64,000 nucleotides of DNA from Staphylococcus arlettae (GCF_002902345.1 NZ_PPQB01000022.1:3946-67945), one strand, 5' to 3'. Counted from the first letter of the stretch, positions 17,889 to 27,404 are shown. Translations and numbers: made by a program. Notes: generated by a model from the sequence alone, not told the origin.

Positions 17889-18671
17889 TTATGGCTGGTC
17901 AAAAGTTTTAATTTCAATATTTTCAATACCAAAATAATGTGCTAGCATCGTTCGGTAATTCGTATGATCAATTGCTATTTTTTTCTTATGCTCACCTTTA
18001 GATATCGTAACATTGCGTTTAGACATTGTGACACGCCCATTTGTGAGTGCCTTACTAATAATTAATTCTCGTACAAAAATAGATTGTGCATCATATTGAT
18101 TAAATTCAATACCCGAAGCAAAATCAGCAAGCGTTTGAGATTCAGTCGCAGCTTGATACTGTATCACCCATGCACTACCGTTATATTTCAAAAACCGATA
18201 ATTCATCTGGTCTACCCATTCAATTTTAAAGTAACCATTAACATCTTCGACAATTTTTGATTGCGATAATGGTAAAGCTTGTTGTGGTACATCTGCGTAA
18301 CCCACATCTGCCACAAAATCTCCCTCTGGCAAAGTAACGATAAGTGACATATGTGAACCTTCCATAGCCCACCCATCACCTGTATGAATTGTTGCTGCTA
18401 CCATTTTGACACTAAACCCTTTTGCAGCTAAAAAATTACGAAACAAACGATTTTGCTCATAACAAAATCCCCCACGTTGTTCGACAATAATTTTGTACAA
18501 CATACTTTCATCATCTAATGCAATAGGTTGATTGTTTTGCACATTAATATTTTCAAACGGTACGTGTAATACATACTGCTGAATAAGATGGTTCAACGTA
18601 GTCAAATTCACTTCACTATATGTCCCGAGATCCGCATTTATATAGTCCTCTAACTGTGAAAAATCAGTCAT
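17889..18671 (-). CDS. Arylamine N-acetyltransferase (NAT family)
   Basis: 260 residues, cytoplasmic. Seen: the catalytic Cys in EQRGGFCYEQN (about residue 70), the His in EGSHMSLIV (about 108) and the Asp in VADVGYAD (about 123), the NAT triad. Enzymes of this family acetylate arylamines and hydrazines with acetyl-CoA. The physiological substrate here is unknown. ATG at 18671 with AAGGGTGACTTA upstream. A monocistronic unit. Confidence 0.9.
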   Translation of the reverse strand: MTDFSQLEDYINADLGTYSEVNLTTLNHLIQQYVLHVPFENINVQNNQPIALDDESMLYKIIVEQRGGFCYEQNRLFRNFLAAKGFSVKMVAATIHTGDGWAMEGSHMSLIVTLPEGDFVADVGYADVPQQALPLSQSKIVEDVNGYFKIEWVDQMNYRFLKYNGSAWVIQYQAATESQTLADFASGIEFNQYDAQSIFVRELIISKALTNGRVTMSKRNVTISKGEHKKKIAIDHTNYRTMLAHYFGIENIEIKTFDQP

Positions 18672-18822
18672 CTTAAGTCACCCTTTTCAATATCATTTAA
18701 TTTTATAGTGCACCGTAAACTATAATGAAGCAATAGCTTTGCTTAAACAATTAAAGCCTTTCGCTAAACAAAAAATCAAACGCTTATATAATATAAACGT
18801 TCGATGCCATCGTTGTTTTCAT

Positions 18823-19293
18823 TTATTTTGAGAGTACTAATTCCATAATCATTAATGTGCCTTTACGCCACTGAACACGTTGGCCTGAATCTTTAAATTG
18901 ACATTTTGTATAAAGTGCCTGTGCAGTTGTATTATCTATATTTACACCTAAAACTATGCTAGTTATATGTGGATAATATTCGGCAATAAAGGCAGGCAAA
19001 TGTTGCAAAGCTGCTGTTGCATATCCTTGATGTAAAAAACGTGTATCAGTAGAAAAACAACGTAACAATAATGTTGAACTGTGTGTTGTGTAGGATTCAA
19101 ATTCATGGTGCTCTTGTAAGGCGAAATAGCAAACTAAATGCCGACCTTGATTGAAACACACAATCGGATGATGCTTGTCACTAGCTTGTTGGATATTATT
19201 ATTCGGGTAATCAGTATACGCCAATTGTGCTTCTGTTAATTCATATTGCTCTAACTGTCGCTTATGTGCTGTCGCATAGTTTTCTAATTGCAT
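18823..19293 (-). CDS. GNAT-family N-acetyltransferase
   Basis: 156 residues. Motif A is visible as CFSTDTRFLHQGYATAALQHLPAFI and motif B as SIVLGVNIDNTTAQALYTKCQFKDSG. It resembles the acetyltransferase at 15330-15800 in length and layout, so the two may be paralogues. The ATG at 19293 follows AGGGGTG by 6 nt, in preference to the in-frame GTG at 19302. Substrate unknown. Confidence 0.82.
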   Translation of the reverse strand: MQLENYATAHKRQLEQYELTEAQLAYTDYPNNNIQQASDKHHPIVCFNQGRHLVCYFALQEHHEFESYTTHSSTLLLRCFSTDTRFLHQGYATAALQHLPAFIAEYYPHITSIVLGVNIDNTTAQALYTKCQFKDSGQRVQWRKGTLMIMELVLSK

Positions 19294-19404
19294 TATTTTC
19301 ACCCCTAATTTTTACTTCTATTGCTGACTTGTATAAAAATTTATCATTAATGTTAAAGTCTGTCACTTACCATTCAGCGTTTATGCAGATTGATGATAAG
19401 AGAA

Positions 19405-19546
19405 AGCGGGACAGAAATCTAATATTATTAAAAAGATTTCATCGCCCTACACTCCGCCAAGAATTTCTAGAATTAAAAACGCTAGATTTGAAGTGCATTT
19501 TCAATGCAGTCATCTACTACCAATATGAAATGAGACTCCTCAATGT
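19405..19546 (+). repeat. Dispersed repeat R1, degenerate copy
   Basis: Matches 20-176 over GCGGGACAGAAATCTAAT, the TTTCATCG(C)CCTAC stretch, TTTGAAGTGCATTTTCAATG and CTACCAATATGAAA, but the first stem and the last hairpin are eroded. A further fragment (gagtgagacagaaatctaat...gtcccaccc) lies at 19710-19743. Confidence 0.65.
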
Positions 19547-19584
19547 AGAAAAAACTTAAGTAACTGTTCTTTTTTGTTTATATA

Positions 19585-19706
19585 TTGGCAGTGCTTTGGG
19601 CCGACTCCTGCGGGAATAGCACTTGCCGAAGACTACAGGCTAAGGCAGTGCCCGCGGAAAGCGTGCACAAAAAACTGCCAACAAAGTCAGAGACTTTATC
19701 GGCAGT
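19585..19706 (+). repeat. Dispersed repeat R2, copy A
   Basis: GC-rich element bounded by TTGGCAGT and ACTGCCAA, containing GCCGACTCCTGCGGGAATAG and GTGCCCGCGGAAAGCGTG, with a 3' tail ACAAAGTCAGAGAC...GGCAG. It stands out against the AT-rich background. Other copies: 29900, 30102, 41155, 41367 and 50363. Confidence 0.8.
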
Positions 19707-19760
19707 TTTGGAGTGAGACAGAAATCTAATGATGTCCCACCCTTGTACTTTTATGTGACA

Positions 19761-21089
19761 CTATATAAATTGAACAACAAAAATCAAGACAATGACAATA
19801 GGTAAAATAAATTTGATTAAATAATACCAAGGACTAAACAGTTTAAATTTATCGCGTCCAAAATAATCACGTAAAGCTTCCTTATCCAATAATTGTCCTA
19901 CCACTAACGTCGTTCCAAGAGCGCCTATTGGCATCAAGATATTAGAAACTAAGAAATCCATATTATCAAAAATCGTCCCTGCAGCAAATTGAATATTACT
20001 CAAACTACTAAATGATAATGTAGCAGGTATACTAATAGCAAAAACAAGTATACTACCTATCACCGCAACACGCTTACGCTTAGTATTATCATTTTTAGTA
20101 AAATTAGAGACATTCAATTCTAACAACGAAATTGAAGATGTTAACGCTGCAAATAAAAATAGTATTAAGAAAATTAAATAAAACCCTGCACCAAAAGTCA
20201 TTTGTTCAAATACTTTTGGTAACACTATAAATAACAGCCCTGGTCCTTCTGTCGGTTGGTAACCGAAAGCTGATATAGCTGGGAATATTGCTAAGCCAGC
20301 TAAAATAGATACTAAAATATTCATTGCTACTATAGAAAGTGCTGATGTTTTGATTGTCATTTCTTTCGAGGCATAACTAGCATAAGTAATCATACCCGTT
20401 GTTCCAAGTGATAATGTAAAAAACGATTGCCCTAGTGCAAGCAAGATTCCTTCTACCGTAATATCTTGAACTCGAGGTTCTAAAATATAACGCAAACCAC
20501 TCATCGCACCATCAAGTGACAATGATTTTAGTACAATTAATATTAAGAAGATAAAGAGTAATGGCATCATAAATTTTGATGCTTTTTCTAAACCTTTTTC
20601 TACCCCTAACATAACAATCACCGTCGTTAAGAGTATAAATATCCCTTGTCCAACTATTGTCAGCCATGGATTACCAATAAGTGCTTCGAATTGTAAGTTG
20701 CCAATTTGATTACTTTGTAACGTTACAATGTGATATATCACGGTACAAATATAAATAATAATCCAGCCACCAATAACACTATAAAAACCAAATAAGATAA
20801 ATACTGCTAAATTACCATTCCAGCCTATAATATTGAGCCATTTTTTCCCGGTTAGTTTTTCGTAAATCTTAGTAGTGTACGTTTGTCCCATTTTACCGAC
20901 TGTAAATTCCATAATTAGTAACGGTAAGCCTACGAGCAAGGTAAAAATTAAGAACATTAATAGAAATGCTCCACCGCCGTTTACCCCTGCCATATATGGA
21001 AATTTCCACATAGCTCCTAGTCCAATAGCGGAGCCAGCACTTGCTAAAATAAAGCCAGTCGATGTCTTCCATTGTGATTGTTTAGCCAT
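19761..21089 (-). CDS. Sodium-dependent transporter, neurotransmitter:sodium symporter (LeuT-like) family
   Basis: 442-residue membrane protein with 11-12 helices. The N-terminal signature WKTSTGFILASAGSAIGLGAMWKFPYMAGVNGGGAF contains the unwound TM1 substrate/Na+ site typical of LeuT-type symporters. Members import amino acids with Na+; substrate specificity is not predictable here. The ATG at 21089 follows AAAGGATG by 6 nt. The 3' end lies against R2 and R1 fragments. Confidence 0.9.
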   Translation of the reverse strand: MAKQSQWKTSTGFILASAGSAIGLGAMWKFPYMAGVNGGGAFLLMFLIFTLLVGLPLLIMEFTVGKMGQTYTTKIYEKLTGKKWLNIIGWNGNLAVFILFGFYSVIGGWIIIYICTVIYHIVTLQSNQIGNLQFEALIGNPWLTIVGQGIFILLTTVIVMLGVEKGLEKASKFMMPLLFIFLILIVLKSLSLDGAMSGLRYILEPRVQDITVEGILLALGQSFFTLSLGTTGMITYASYASKEMTIKTSALSIVAMNILVSILAGLAIFPAISAFGYQPTEGPGLLFIVLPKVFEQMTFGAGFYLIFLILFLFAALTSSISLLELNVSNFTKNDNTKRKRVAVIGSILVFAISIPATLSFSSLSNIQFAAGTIFDNMDFLVSNILMPIGALGTTLVVGQLLDKEALRDYFGRDKFKLFSPWYYLIKFILPIVIVLIFVVQFI

Positions 21090-21267
21090 TTCCAACATCC
21101 TTTATATATAAAACTTCATTGCGTTAAAGCGTTCAATAAACATAGAATCTACTATACCATTTTTCAAAATTGAACACAATAGTATCTAAAGAAGTTAGCA
21201 AATGTACTTATAATTAAAAAAATCCCATAGATATCACTTTGGTTTAGGTTAATTGTCAGAAATTTCA

Positions 21268-21296
21268 TTGTATTTACACCGAAATTATGGTATATT
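21268..21296 (+). promoter_or_regulatory. Promoter upstream of brnQ
   Basis: TTGTAT (21268-21273), 17-nt spacer, TATATT (21291-21296), about 70 bp upstream of the chosen start codon. No operator was recognised. Confidence 0.5.
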
Positions 21297-21366
21297 GGTA
21301 TGCGTTTTGTGCAAGATTTATCTTTATCAAAATAGTTTGATTTTTCTAATAATTGAGGTAATTGAA

Positions 21367-22680
21367 ATGAACAAATTAATATTAATATCTGGTTTCATGC
21401 TATTCTCATTCTTTTTTGGGGCAGGTAATTTAATTTTCCCGCCGATGCTCGGATATACTGCTCAAAGTAACATGTGGATAGCGATGGCCGGATTTGCAAT
21501 AACTGGTATTTTAATGCCTTATTTAACAGTTATTGTCGTAGCTTATAAAAATGGCGGTGTAGAGAGTATTGGAAATAAAGTGCACCCCATTTTCGGGTTA
21601 ATCTTTGCGATATGCATTTATTTATCAATCGGTGCACTTTATGGTATTCCTCGAGCGGCTAACGTAGCTTATGAAATTGGCACAAAAAACTTACTACCCG
21701 TACATAATCAGTGGACACTTATAGCATTTTCTATTGTTTTCTTTTTCATTGTGTATATCATTGCACTTTATCCAAGCCGTATAATTGATAATTTAGGCAA
21801 ATATTTAACACCCATTCTGATATTTATAATCGCACTATTATGTGTGTTAGTCTTTATTAACCCTGAAGGTTCCGTCCAACAACCGGGAGGAGAATACACA
21901 TCAACACCAATAGTCTCAGGTATACTCGAAGGCTATTTCACAATGGATTTAGTAGCTGCACTCGCCTTTTCGGTAGTTATTGTGCAAATGTTTAAATTAA
22001 ATGGTGTGAATGATCATAAAACATTAGTCAAAAGTGTCATTAAAGCCGGGTTAATCTCAGCGCTATTATTAGTAATTATTTACTTTTCATTAGCTTATCT
22101 CGGCGCTTCTACCACACATCCTGGTTTCAAAAATGGTACTGATATACTAACTTTTAACTCATTACGTGTTTTTGGCACTTTTGGTAACTTAATCTTTGGT
22201 ATCATTGTCATCTTGGCTTGTCTAACGACTTGCATTGGTTTAGTTAATGCCTGTGCCGCATTTGCAATGGAAAAACTTCCAAAGATTTCATATAAATCGT
22301 TTGTACTGATTTTTTCACTTTTAGGTTTTTTAGTGTCGACACTTGGCTTAAATCTAATCTTACAATTTGCTGTGCCATTGTTAACATTTATTTATCCTAC
22401 ATCAATCGTATTAGTACTGATTTCGTTACTTAGTATTTTCATTAAATTTGATATGCAATATACTTTTATAATTCCAACCATTGTGACTTTAATCATTTCA
22501 GTACTACAAATAGCTGTCGATTATGACTTATTAAATATACTCAATAGTCTCTATCATTTATTACCATTAGCAAATATCCAATTAGCATGGCTTATACCAT
22601 TTATTGTGTTAACAATCGTTGGCCTCGTTATTGATTATTTCCTAAGTAATAACGCAAAACCGGAAACTCACCAAAATTAA
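21367..22680 (+). CDS. brnQ: Branched-chain amino acid transport protein (LIVCS family, BrnQ-like)
   Basis: 437 residues, about 12 membrane segments. The N-terminal MNKLILISGFMLFSFFFGAGN and LIFPPMLGY are hallmarks of BrnQ carriers, which import Leu, Ile and Val with Na+ or H+. The ATG at 21367 has TGAGGT upstream; the open frame extends further 5' but contains no initiator with an RBS. Staphylococci usually carry several brnQ paralogues, so the exact paralogue is uncertain. Divergent from the LeuT-type gene. Confidence 0.9.
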   Translation: MNKLILISGFMLFSFFFGAGNLIFPPMLGYTAQSNMWIAMAGFAITGILMPYLTVIVVAYKNGGVESIGNKVHPIFGLIFAICIYLSIGALYGIPRAANVAYEIGTKNLLPVHNQWTLIAFSIVFFFIVYIIALYPSRIIDNLGKYLTPILIFIIALLCVLVFINPEGSVQQPGGEYTSTPIVSGILEGYFTMDLVAALAFSVVIVQMFKLNGVNDHKTLVKSVIKAGLISALLLVIIYFSLAYLGASTTHPGFKNGTDILTFNSLRVFGTFGNLIFGIIVILACLTTCIGLVNACAAFAMEKLPKISYKSFVLIFSLLGFLVSTLGLNLILQFAVPLLTFIYPTSIVLVLISLLSIFIKFDMQYTFIIPTIVTLIISVLQIAVDYDLLNILNSLYHLLPLANIQLAWLIPFIVLTIVGLVIDYFLSNNAKPETHQN

Positions 22681-22692
22681 CGTTCAATTTAT

Positions 22693-22722
22693 AGCGATGG
22701 CTGCCCTAAAGGCACCATCGCT
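22693..22722 (+). terminator. brnQ terminator
   Basis: AGCGATGG / CCATCGCT stem around CTGCCCTAAAGGCA, followed by TATTTTATT. Confidence 0.8.
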
Positions 22723-22835
22723 TATTTTATTATTATGCTTAATTGCACAGCTGATGTCTCTGTACTAGTCATACGTTACTGGTTACTATATAATATCCTT
22801 AGATAAGTAAGACATATATACTGGAGGAGAATGTT

Positions 22836-23207
22836 ATGCAAATGTTCAATCCTTTTTTACAAACTATCGAAAATGAGACTCACCGAACAAAAGTTGCTGA
22901 ATTATTCACATGGGTGGCAGAGACATTCCCACAACTTGAAACGACAATCAAATGGAACCAACCAATGTTTACAGATCATGGTACTTTTATTATTGGTTTT
23001 AGTGCGGCAAAACAACATTTTTCTGTTACGCCGGAAGCTCAAGGGCTATCACCTTTTGTTGAGCGTATTACTGAAGCAGACTATAGCCAAACACAAAATT
23101 TATTCCGTATTAAATGGACACAAGATATCGATTATGCTTTACTGCGAGACATGATTCAATTTAATATTGATGACAAGGCAGACTGCACGACTTTTTGGCG
23201 TAAATAA
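22836..23207 (+). CDS. DUF1801-family protein (YdhG-like)
   Basis: 123 residues, soluble. The stretch PQLETTIKWNQPMFTDHGTFIIGFSAAKQHFSVTPE matches the DUF1801 core, in which a Trp-x-x-Pro-Met segment and a strand with His are conserved. The Bacillus homologue YdhG has been discussed as a frataxin-like iron chaperone. That role is not demonstrable from the sequence. GGAGGAG lies 6 nt before the ATG. Monocistronic. Confidence 0.8.
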   Translation: MQMFNPFLQTIENETHRTKVAELFTWVAETFPQLETTIKWNQPMFTDHGTFIIGFSAAKQHFSVTPEAQGLSPFVERITEADYSQTQNLFRIKWTQDIDYALLRDMIQFNIDDKADCTTFWRK

Positions 23208-23255
23208 CATCAAACCCTACTATCTTCAATCTTAAGATAGTAGGGTTTGATGTTA
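23205..23255. terminator. Long bidirectional terminator
   Basis: A perfect 22-bp stem (arms 23205-23226 and 23234-23255) with a 7-nt loop between convergent genes. It starts in the stop codon of the DUF1801 gene and ends 2 nt before the esterase stop codon. Confidence 0.9.
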
Positions 23256-23256
23256 T

Positions 23257-23997
23257 TTATTGTAATTCAGCTAAAAAGCGAATGATATCTTGTTCTACCG
23301 CTTCTCGATCTTTACCATGCGTTATTAAATGCTCACCCTCTTCATAACCTTTGACTGACTTATGTTGATGTGCAATATGCTCATAAATATAATGTGCGCT
23401 TTTAGCATAAGCTGGTTCATCTTGTTGACCATATTTAATAACTATAGGTGCTTGGATACTTGGCAACTGTAGCATAATGTTATCTACAACATTTTTAAAC
23501 ATTTCAAATCCCGCTTCATATGAGCGTATATCAGCCACTTGACGTTCTATTTCGGTTTGGTCTAAGCCTAAAATATCACCCATACGTCGACCATATGTTT
23601 CTAAACGCATTGCTAAGCCAGCATCGTCCTTTTTATACGGTACTGACATCGCAACGACACTATGCACTGACTTGGTTTCACTCAGTTTAAGGGATAGCAA
23701 TCCTCCCAAAGACACACCTAACACTGTGATCTTATCGTAACCTTTGTCTTGTAACAGCTCATAACCATCTTGGGCATCTTGCCACCAATCGGCTATAGTA
23801 TAAGCCATTAAATCCTCGAGCATTTTTCCATGCCCTTTATACGAAGGAACGTAGCAAGTGTAGCCTGCTTTATGTAATTTCGTAGCTAACAGTTTAACAT
23901 CACGCACCGTCCCAGTGAACGAATGTAATAATAATACCGCATGGGCCGCACCTTCATGCTCTAAATATATTGGATTGGGTTCTTTTACTTTAATCAT
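23257..23997 (-). CDS. Carboxylesterase, alpha/beta hydrolase (Est30-like)
   Basis: 246 residues, cytoplasmic. Seen: VLLLHSFTGTVRD (oxyanion-hole HxFTG type), nucleophile motif GVSLGG at about residue 95, acid Asp in YGQQDEPAY and catalytic His in EGEHLITHG. The layout matches thermostable carboxylesterase Est30 and the staphylococcal homologues. The natural ester is unknown. ATG with GGAG upstream (AGTGACAAAGA spacing is loose). Confidence 0.88.
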   Translation of the reverse strand: MIKVKEPNPIYLEHEGAAHAVLLLHSFTGTVRDVKLLATKLHKAGYTCYVPSYKGHGKMLEDLMAYTIADWWQDAQDGYELLQDKGYDKITVLGVSLGGLLSLKLSETKSVHSVVAMSVPYKKDDAGLAMRLETYGRRMGDILGLDQTEIERQVADIRSYEAGFEMFKNVVDNIMLQLPSIQAPIVIKYGQQDEPAYAKSAHYIYEHIAHQHKSVKGYEEGEHLITHGKDREAVEQDIIRFLAELQ

Positions 23998-24129
23998 TCT
24001 TTGTCACTCCACGCTTTTATTCTCACTTTTATTATAACAAACATCAGTAGTTATGGATGCTATCTTAGTTAAACAGTAAAAAATGCTGATGAGCAGTCTT
24101 ACTCACCAACATCATTATGATATAACTAA

Positions 24130-24668
24130 CTATTCATTACTGATAAATTGTAACTCATAAACGGCCTTGTCATCGAATGAATTAAAATTATCTATTTTAG
24201 CATTAAGATAGATTTCTTGTTGTTTTCTACTAACATTATGTTTATATGTTATTTTGACATGTAAATCTGATTCGTAACCATTATTTTTCAAAGTACGATC
24301 GATTTCTTTAAAAACATCTCTATTCAGTGGTAATAAATAACCTTCTTTACTTGGCAACATACTGACATATTTACGTTGAAGTACATCATTATCTCCAATA
24401 AATATTTCTATTTCGATATTTTTGGCAGCACCTCCACCTAAATTATAAAGTTTTACATAGTCCACATTCTCTAAATTATTATGGTCTTCTATATTCCTAA
24501 CTTTTAATCTACCGTCCGTTCTCGTAATAAGTACTTGGTTAAATCCTAATGCTGGAATAAAACTTATTTTCATTTGATACAATTGGATGGAGACAGAAAC
24601 AAAATAAAATAAAATAAAGCCATAACAAATGTCCCTATTGAACCAATTGCTGAAATGATATTAATCAT
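24130..24668 (-). pseudogene. Membrane-anchored protein of unknown function, split by a frameshift in a pentanucleotide repeat
   Basis: A perfect RBS (GGAGGT) and ATG at 24668 open a 32-codon frame (MINIISAIGSIGTFVMALFY..., one membrane helix) that stops at 24570. The body (QMKISFIPALGFNQVLITR to FDDKAVYELQFISNE, about 150 residues) continues in another frame. The shift falls on three AAAAT units (24601-24618). Removing one 5-nt unit joins MALFYF directly to VSVSIQLYQMKIS, giving one continuous protein of about 177 residues. The soluble part contains LKVRNIEDHNNLENVDYVKLYNLGGGAAKNIEIEIF, seemingly a beta-rich fold. Could be a decayed gene, a phase-variable gene or a sequencing slip. Confidence 0.75.
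24601..24618. repeat. Pentanucleotide tandem repeat (AAAAT)3AAA
   Basis: Three and a half AAAAT units read as TTTAT in the coding strand of the membrane gene, located exactly where the frame changes. The gain or loss of units by replication slippage would switch the frame. Confidence 0.85.
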
Positions 24669-24943
24669 AGTTAAACCTCCTTTTAACTTATCGTTGTATC
24701 TATCCCCGTTTTGCTATAGGTTCACACTTCTTAATTAAACTTAACTTGTATTACATAACATCAACATGCTAACCACAAGCCACTGCTGACTTTAACATAA
24801 TTAAAATTGTCACCCAAAATTTAACCCACCATTAACATCATATTCATATTTAATAATTTATTTTATTAACTTATATAAATATTTTATTATTTACATATGA
24901 TTATGATAAGCTTTAGACAAACTAATGATGGGGGACGCACAGC

Positions 24944-25672
24944 ATGTCATTTTTTTCACTTAAGCCAAAGTTCTTAATACATAAATTTATCGTCATAAGC
25001 ATTCTTTCTGTACTACTTACTAGCATCTTGCCATACAATACCGCTAAAGCAGATGATGCCTTTAGTTCTATGAGTGAACTCATGGAAAACACAACTGAAG
25101 GTAGCGACTGGCAAATCACGACTACGGATAGGGGTAGCGATGTATTAATTGCTGCTATACATGGAGGCGGTATCGAACCTGCTACTTCACAACTCGCAAG
25201 TCTAATCGCGAGCAATGGGGGCTATAACTATTATTCATTTCAAGGTGTGCGTCCAACAAATAATGGAGAATTACATGTCACATCTACAAATTATGATGAA
25301 CCTATTATTCAACATATGCAATCCACTGCTAACCGCTCTGTCACTATACACGGAGCATTAGGTACTGAACCAGTTACATATATAGGGGGCAAAGATCAAT
25401 CATTAATTACGAGAATTGAAGACGAATTAAGAAACGCGGGTTTTGAGGTTCAAGAATCTCCGAACCACCTTTCGGGTAGTTCCGACAATAATATAGTCAA
25501 TAAAAATCAGCGTGGTGAAGGTGTTCAACTTGAATTAACCACAGCTATGAGACAATCGTTATTTAGCAATAATGATATTTCAAAAATCTCGAGAATGAAT
25601 TTATTAAATTATAATGCTGATATGTATAATTACGCCCATGCCGTCAATGATGCTATTGCTAAAGACAACTAA
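24944..25672 (+). CDS. Secreted poly-gamma-glutamate hydrolase family protein
   Basis: 242 residues. A signal peptide (hydrophobic FIVISILSVLLTSILPYNTAKA with cleavage near AKA) is followed by the zinc-peptidase-like domain of the phage PghP / YmaC family: VLIAAIHGGGIEPATSQLA (His and Glu ligands), NYYSFQGVRP, TIHGALG (His) and QLELTTAMRQSLF. Such enzymes cleave poly-gamma-glutamate. Staphylococci with cap genes make this polymer, so capsule turnover is plausible, or degradation of another organism's capsule. GGGGGACG precedes the ATG. Flanked by intrinsic terminator and an MFS gene. Confidence 0.85.
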   Translation: MSFFSLKPKFLIHKFIVISILSVLLTSILPYNTAKADDAFSSMSELMENTTEGSDWQITTTDRGSDVLIAAIHGGGIEPATSQLASLIASNGGYNYYSFQGVRPTNNGELHVTSTNYDEPIIQHMQSTANRSVTIHGALGTEPVTYIGGKDQSLITRIEDELRNAGFEVQESPNHLSGSSDNNIVNKNQRGEGVQLELTTAMRQSLFSNNDISKISRMNLLNYNADMYNYAHAVNDAIAKDN

Positions 25673-25689
25673 CTTCATACTAAACTTTC

Positions 25690-25729
25690 AACAGTTATAT
25701 CTTTGTAATCGTACAATGATATAACTGTT
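25690..25729 (+). terminator. Terminator of the PGA hydrolase gene
   Basis: AACAGTTATATC / GATATAACTGTT with a 16-nt loop, then TTGTTGTG. Confidence 0.75.
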
Positions 25730-25882
25730 TTGTTGTGACATAGTACTTTAATCGAAAGTAGATATATAGTTAAAAAATTCTAATAATTTTAACATTATTT
25801 TTTTAAACATAATGGTTTGCTTTGCTAACTAAAAACAGTTAAAATTGACAACTGTGATGTTTTAGAAAAGAGGTAATGTGTC

Positions 25883-27301
25883 ATGTCAGATAGTATACTA
25901 TCTAATAAAAAGAGAAATACCATAATTTTAGTAATGTTAAGTAGTGCCTTTGTGGCCATGCTAAACCAAACTTTACTAAATACAGCTTTACCAGCCATTA
26001 TTACAGGATTACAAATCACAGAAACTACTGCACAATGGTTGATTACTGGTTTCATGTTAGTGAATGGTATTATGATTCCACTAACTGCCTTCCTCATGGA
26101 TCGATTCCATACTAGACCGCTTTATATTTTTGCCATGAGTGCTTTTTTAGTCGGCTCTATTGTCGCCGCACTTTCTCCTAGTTTTACCTTGCTCATGATT
26201 GCACGTATCATACAAGCAGTCGGAGCCGGTATCTTATTACCACTCATGCAATTTACTGTTTTTACGCTCTTTCCACCGGAAAAACGTGGCTTTGCCATGG
26301 GTCTTACAGGTATTGTAGCGCAATCAGCACCGGCTATTGGACCTACTTTAACCGGCTTTTTAATCGATACGTTTAGTTGGCGTGCGCCATTTATCGTGGT
26401 AGCAGCGATTGCTATTATTGCCTTTATTGTTGGAACAATCTTTGTAGAGAGCAATAACACTACAAAACACACTGAACTAGACAAAACTTCCGTCGTTTAT
26501 TCTACTTTAGGTTTTGGGTTAATGCTCTATGGCTTTAGTAGCGCAGGTAATCTTGGCTTTGGCTCACCCATCGTCATACTATCCTTAATTATTGGTTTAA
26601 TCATTGTAGCTATATTTGTTCTACGTCAAATTAAACTCGATAATCCATTATTAAATATGAAAGTTTTTGCCAATAGAACATTTTCGTTATCAGCTTTTAG
26701 TTCAATGATTCTATTTATTGGTATTGTAGGCCCTGCCTTATTAATCCCAATGTATATTCAATCAGGTTTAGGTTTATCGGCAATTTTATCAGGCATAGTT
26801 ATTTTACCAGGAGCCGTCGTCAATGCTTTTATGTCTGTTTACACCGGTAAAATTTACGATAAATATGGTTTGAAAATCTTAGCTATCCCAGGCTTTATCT
26901 TACTCATCATTATGACAATTTTACATTGTTTCTTAACTACAGAAACTCCTTATTGGTATATCGTAGTTATTTACGCGGTGAGAATGTTTGCTGTAGCACT
27001 CATCATTATGCCTTTGAATACAATTGGTATAAATGCGCTACAACCAGAAAATATTTCTCATGGAACAGCTATCATGAATTCGCTACGTATTATAGCAGGA
27101 GCAATCGGCACTGCTGTGATGATTACTATTTTATCTATTGTACGTAAAAATTATGCTGTTGCACATGCAGACCAAAGTAAAATAGATATAATGCAACATT
27201 CTACAGTTTTAGGTGTCGATGCCGCCTTTATCTTTACTACTATTTTATTATTTATTGGATTTGCCTTAACACTCATGATCAAACAACCTAAAAAATCTTA
27301 A
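25883..27301 (+). CDS. MFS multidrug exporter, DHA2 (EmrB/QacA) family, 14 TM
   Basis: 472 residues with some 14 hydrophobic helices. Seen: FVAMLNQTLLNTALPAI (motif D1-like), WLITGFMLVNGIMIPLTAFLMDRF (motif A region), RIIQAVGAGILLPLMQ (motif B) and GLTGIVAQSAPAIGPTLTGFLID (motif C, diagnostic of drug:H+ antiporters). Related to LmrB/Lde-type exporters; the substrate is not predictable. AAGAGGTAATG upstream of the ATG at 25883. An ACAGTT-N9-AACTGT dyad at about 25834-25855 could be an operator, but no regulator gene is adjacent. Confidence 0.9.
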   Translation: MSDSILSNKKRNTIILVMLSSAFVAMLNQTLLNTALPAIITGLQITETTAQWLITGFMLVNGIMIPLTAFLMDRFHTRPLYIFAMSAFLVGSIVAALSPSFTLLMIARIIQAVGAGILLPLMQFTVFTLFPPEKRGFAMGLTGIVAQSAPAIGPTLTGFLIDTFSWRAPFIVVAAIAIIAFIVGTIFVESNNTTKHTELDKTSVVYSTLGFGLMLYGFSSAGNLGFGSPIVILSLIIGLIIVAIFVLRQIKLDNPLLNMKVFANRTFSLSAFSSMILFIGIVGPALLIPMYIQSGLGLSAILSGIVILPGAVVNAFMSVYTGKIYDKYGLKILAIPGFILLIIMTILHCFLTTETPYWYIVVIYAVRMFAVALIIMPLNTIGINALQPENISHGTAIMNSLRIIAGAIGTAVMITILSIVRKNYAVAHADQSKIDIMQHSTVLGVDAAFIFTTILLFIGFALTLMIKQPKKS

Positions 27302-27333
27302 TGTTTTAAGTTGAGAGACTCTATTGATATAAC

Positions 27334-27375
27334 AGAAGCCCCATTCATTACACTCATGTAATGAATGGGGCTTCT
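27334..27375 (+). terminator. MFS exporter terminator
   Basis: A perfect 19-bp stem (arms 27334-27352 and 27357-27375, AGAAGCCCC...GGGGCTTCT) with loop CTCA, followed by TTTTT. Confidence 0.92.
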
Positions 27376-27380
27376 TTTTT

Positions 27381-27404
27381 AAAATGTTTCGTATGAAACA
27401 TTTT
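27381..27404 (-). terminator. Hairpin downstream of the small membrane gene
   Basis: AAAATGTTTC-N4-GAAACATTTT, a perfect 10-bp stem just past the stop codon at 27418. The final TTTT in the minus-strand direction makes it a likely terminator. Confidence 0.55.

Noticed and set aside
22831-23154. Alternative frame within the DUF1801 gene
   Set aside because: The 22836 frame has the family motif and a perfect RBS; this one is out of frame.
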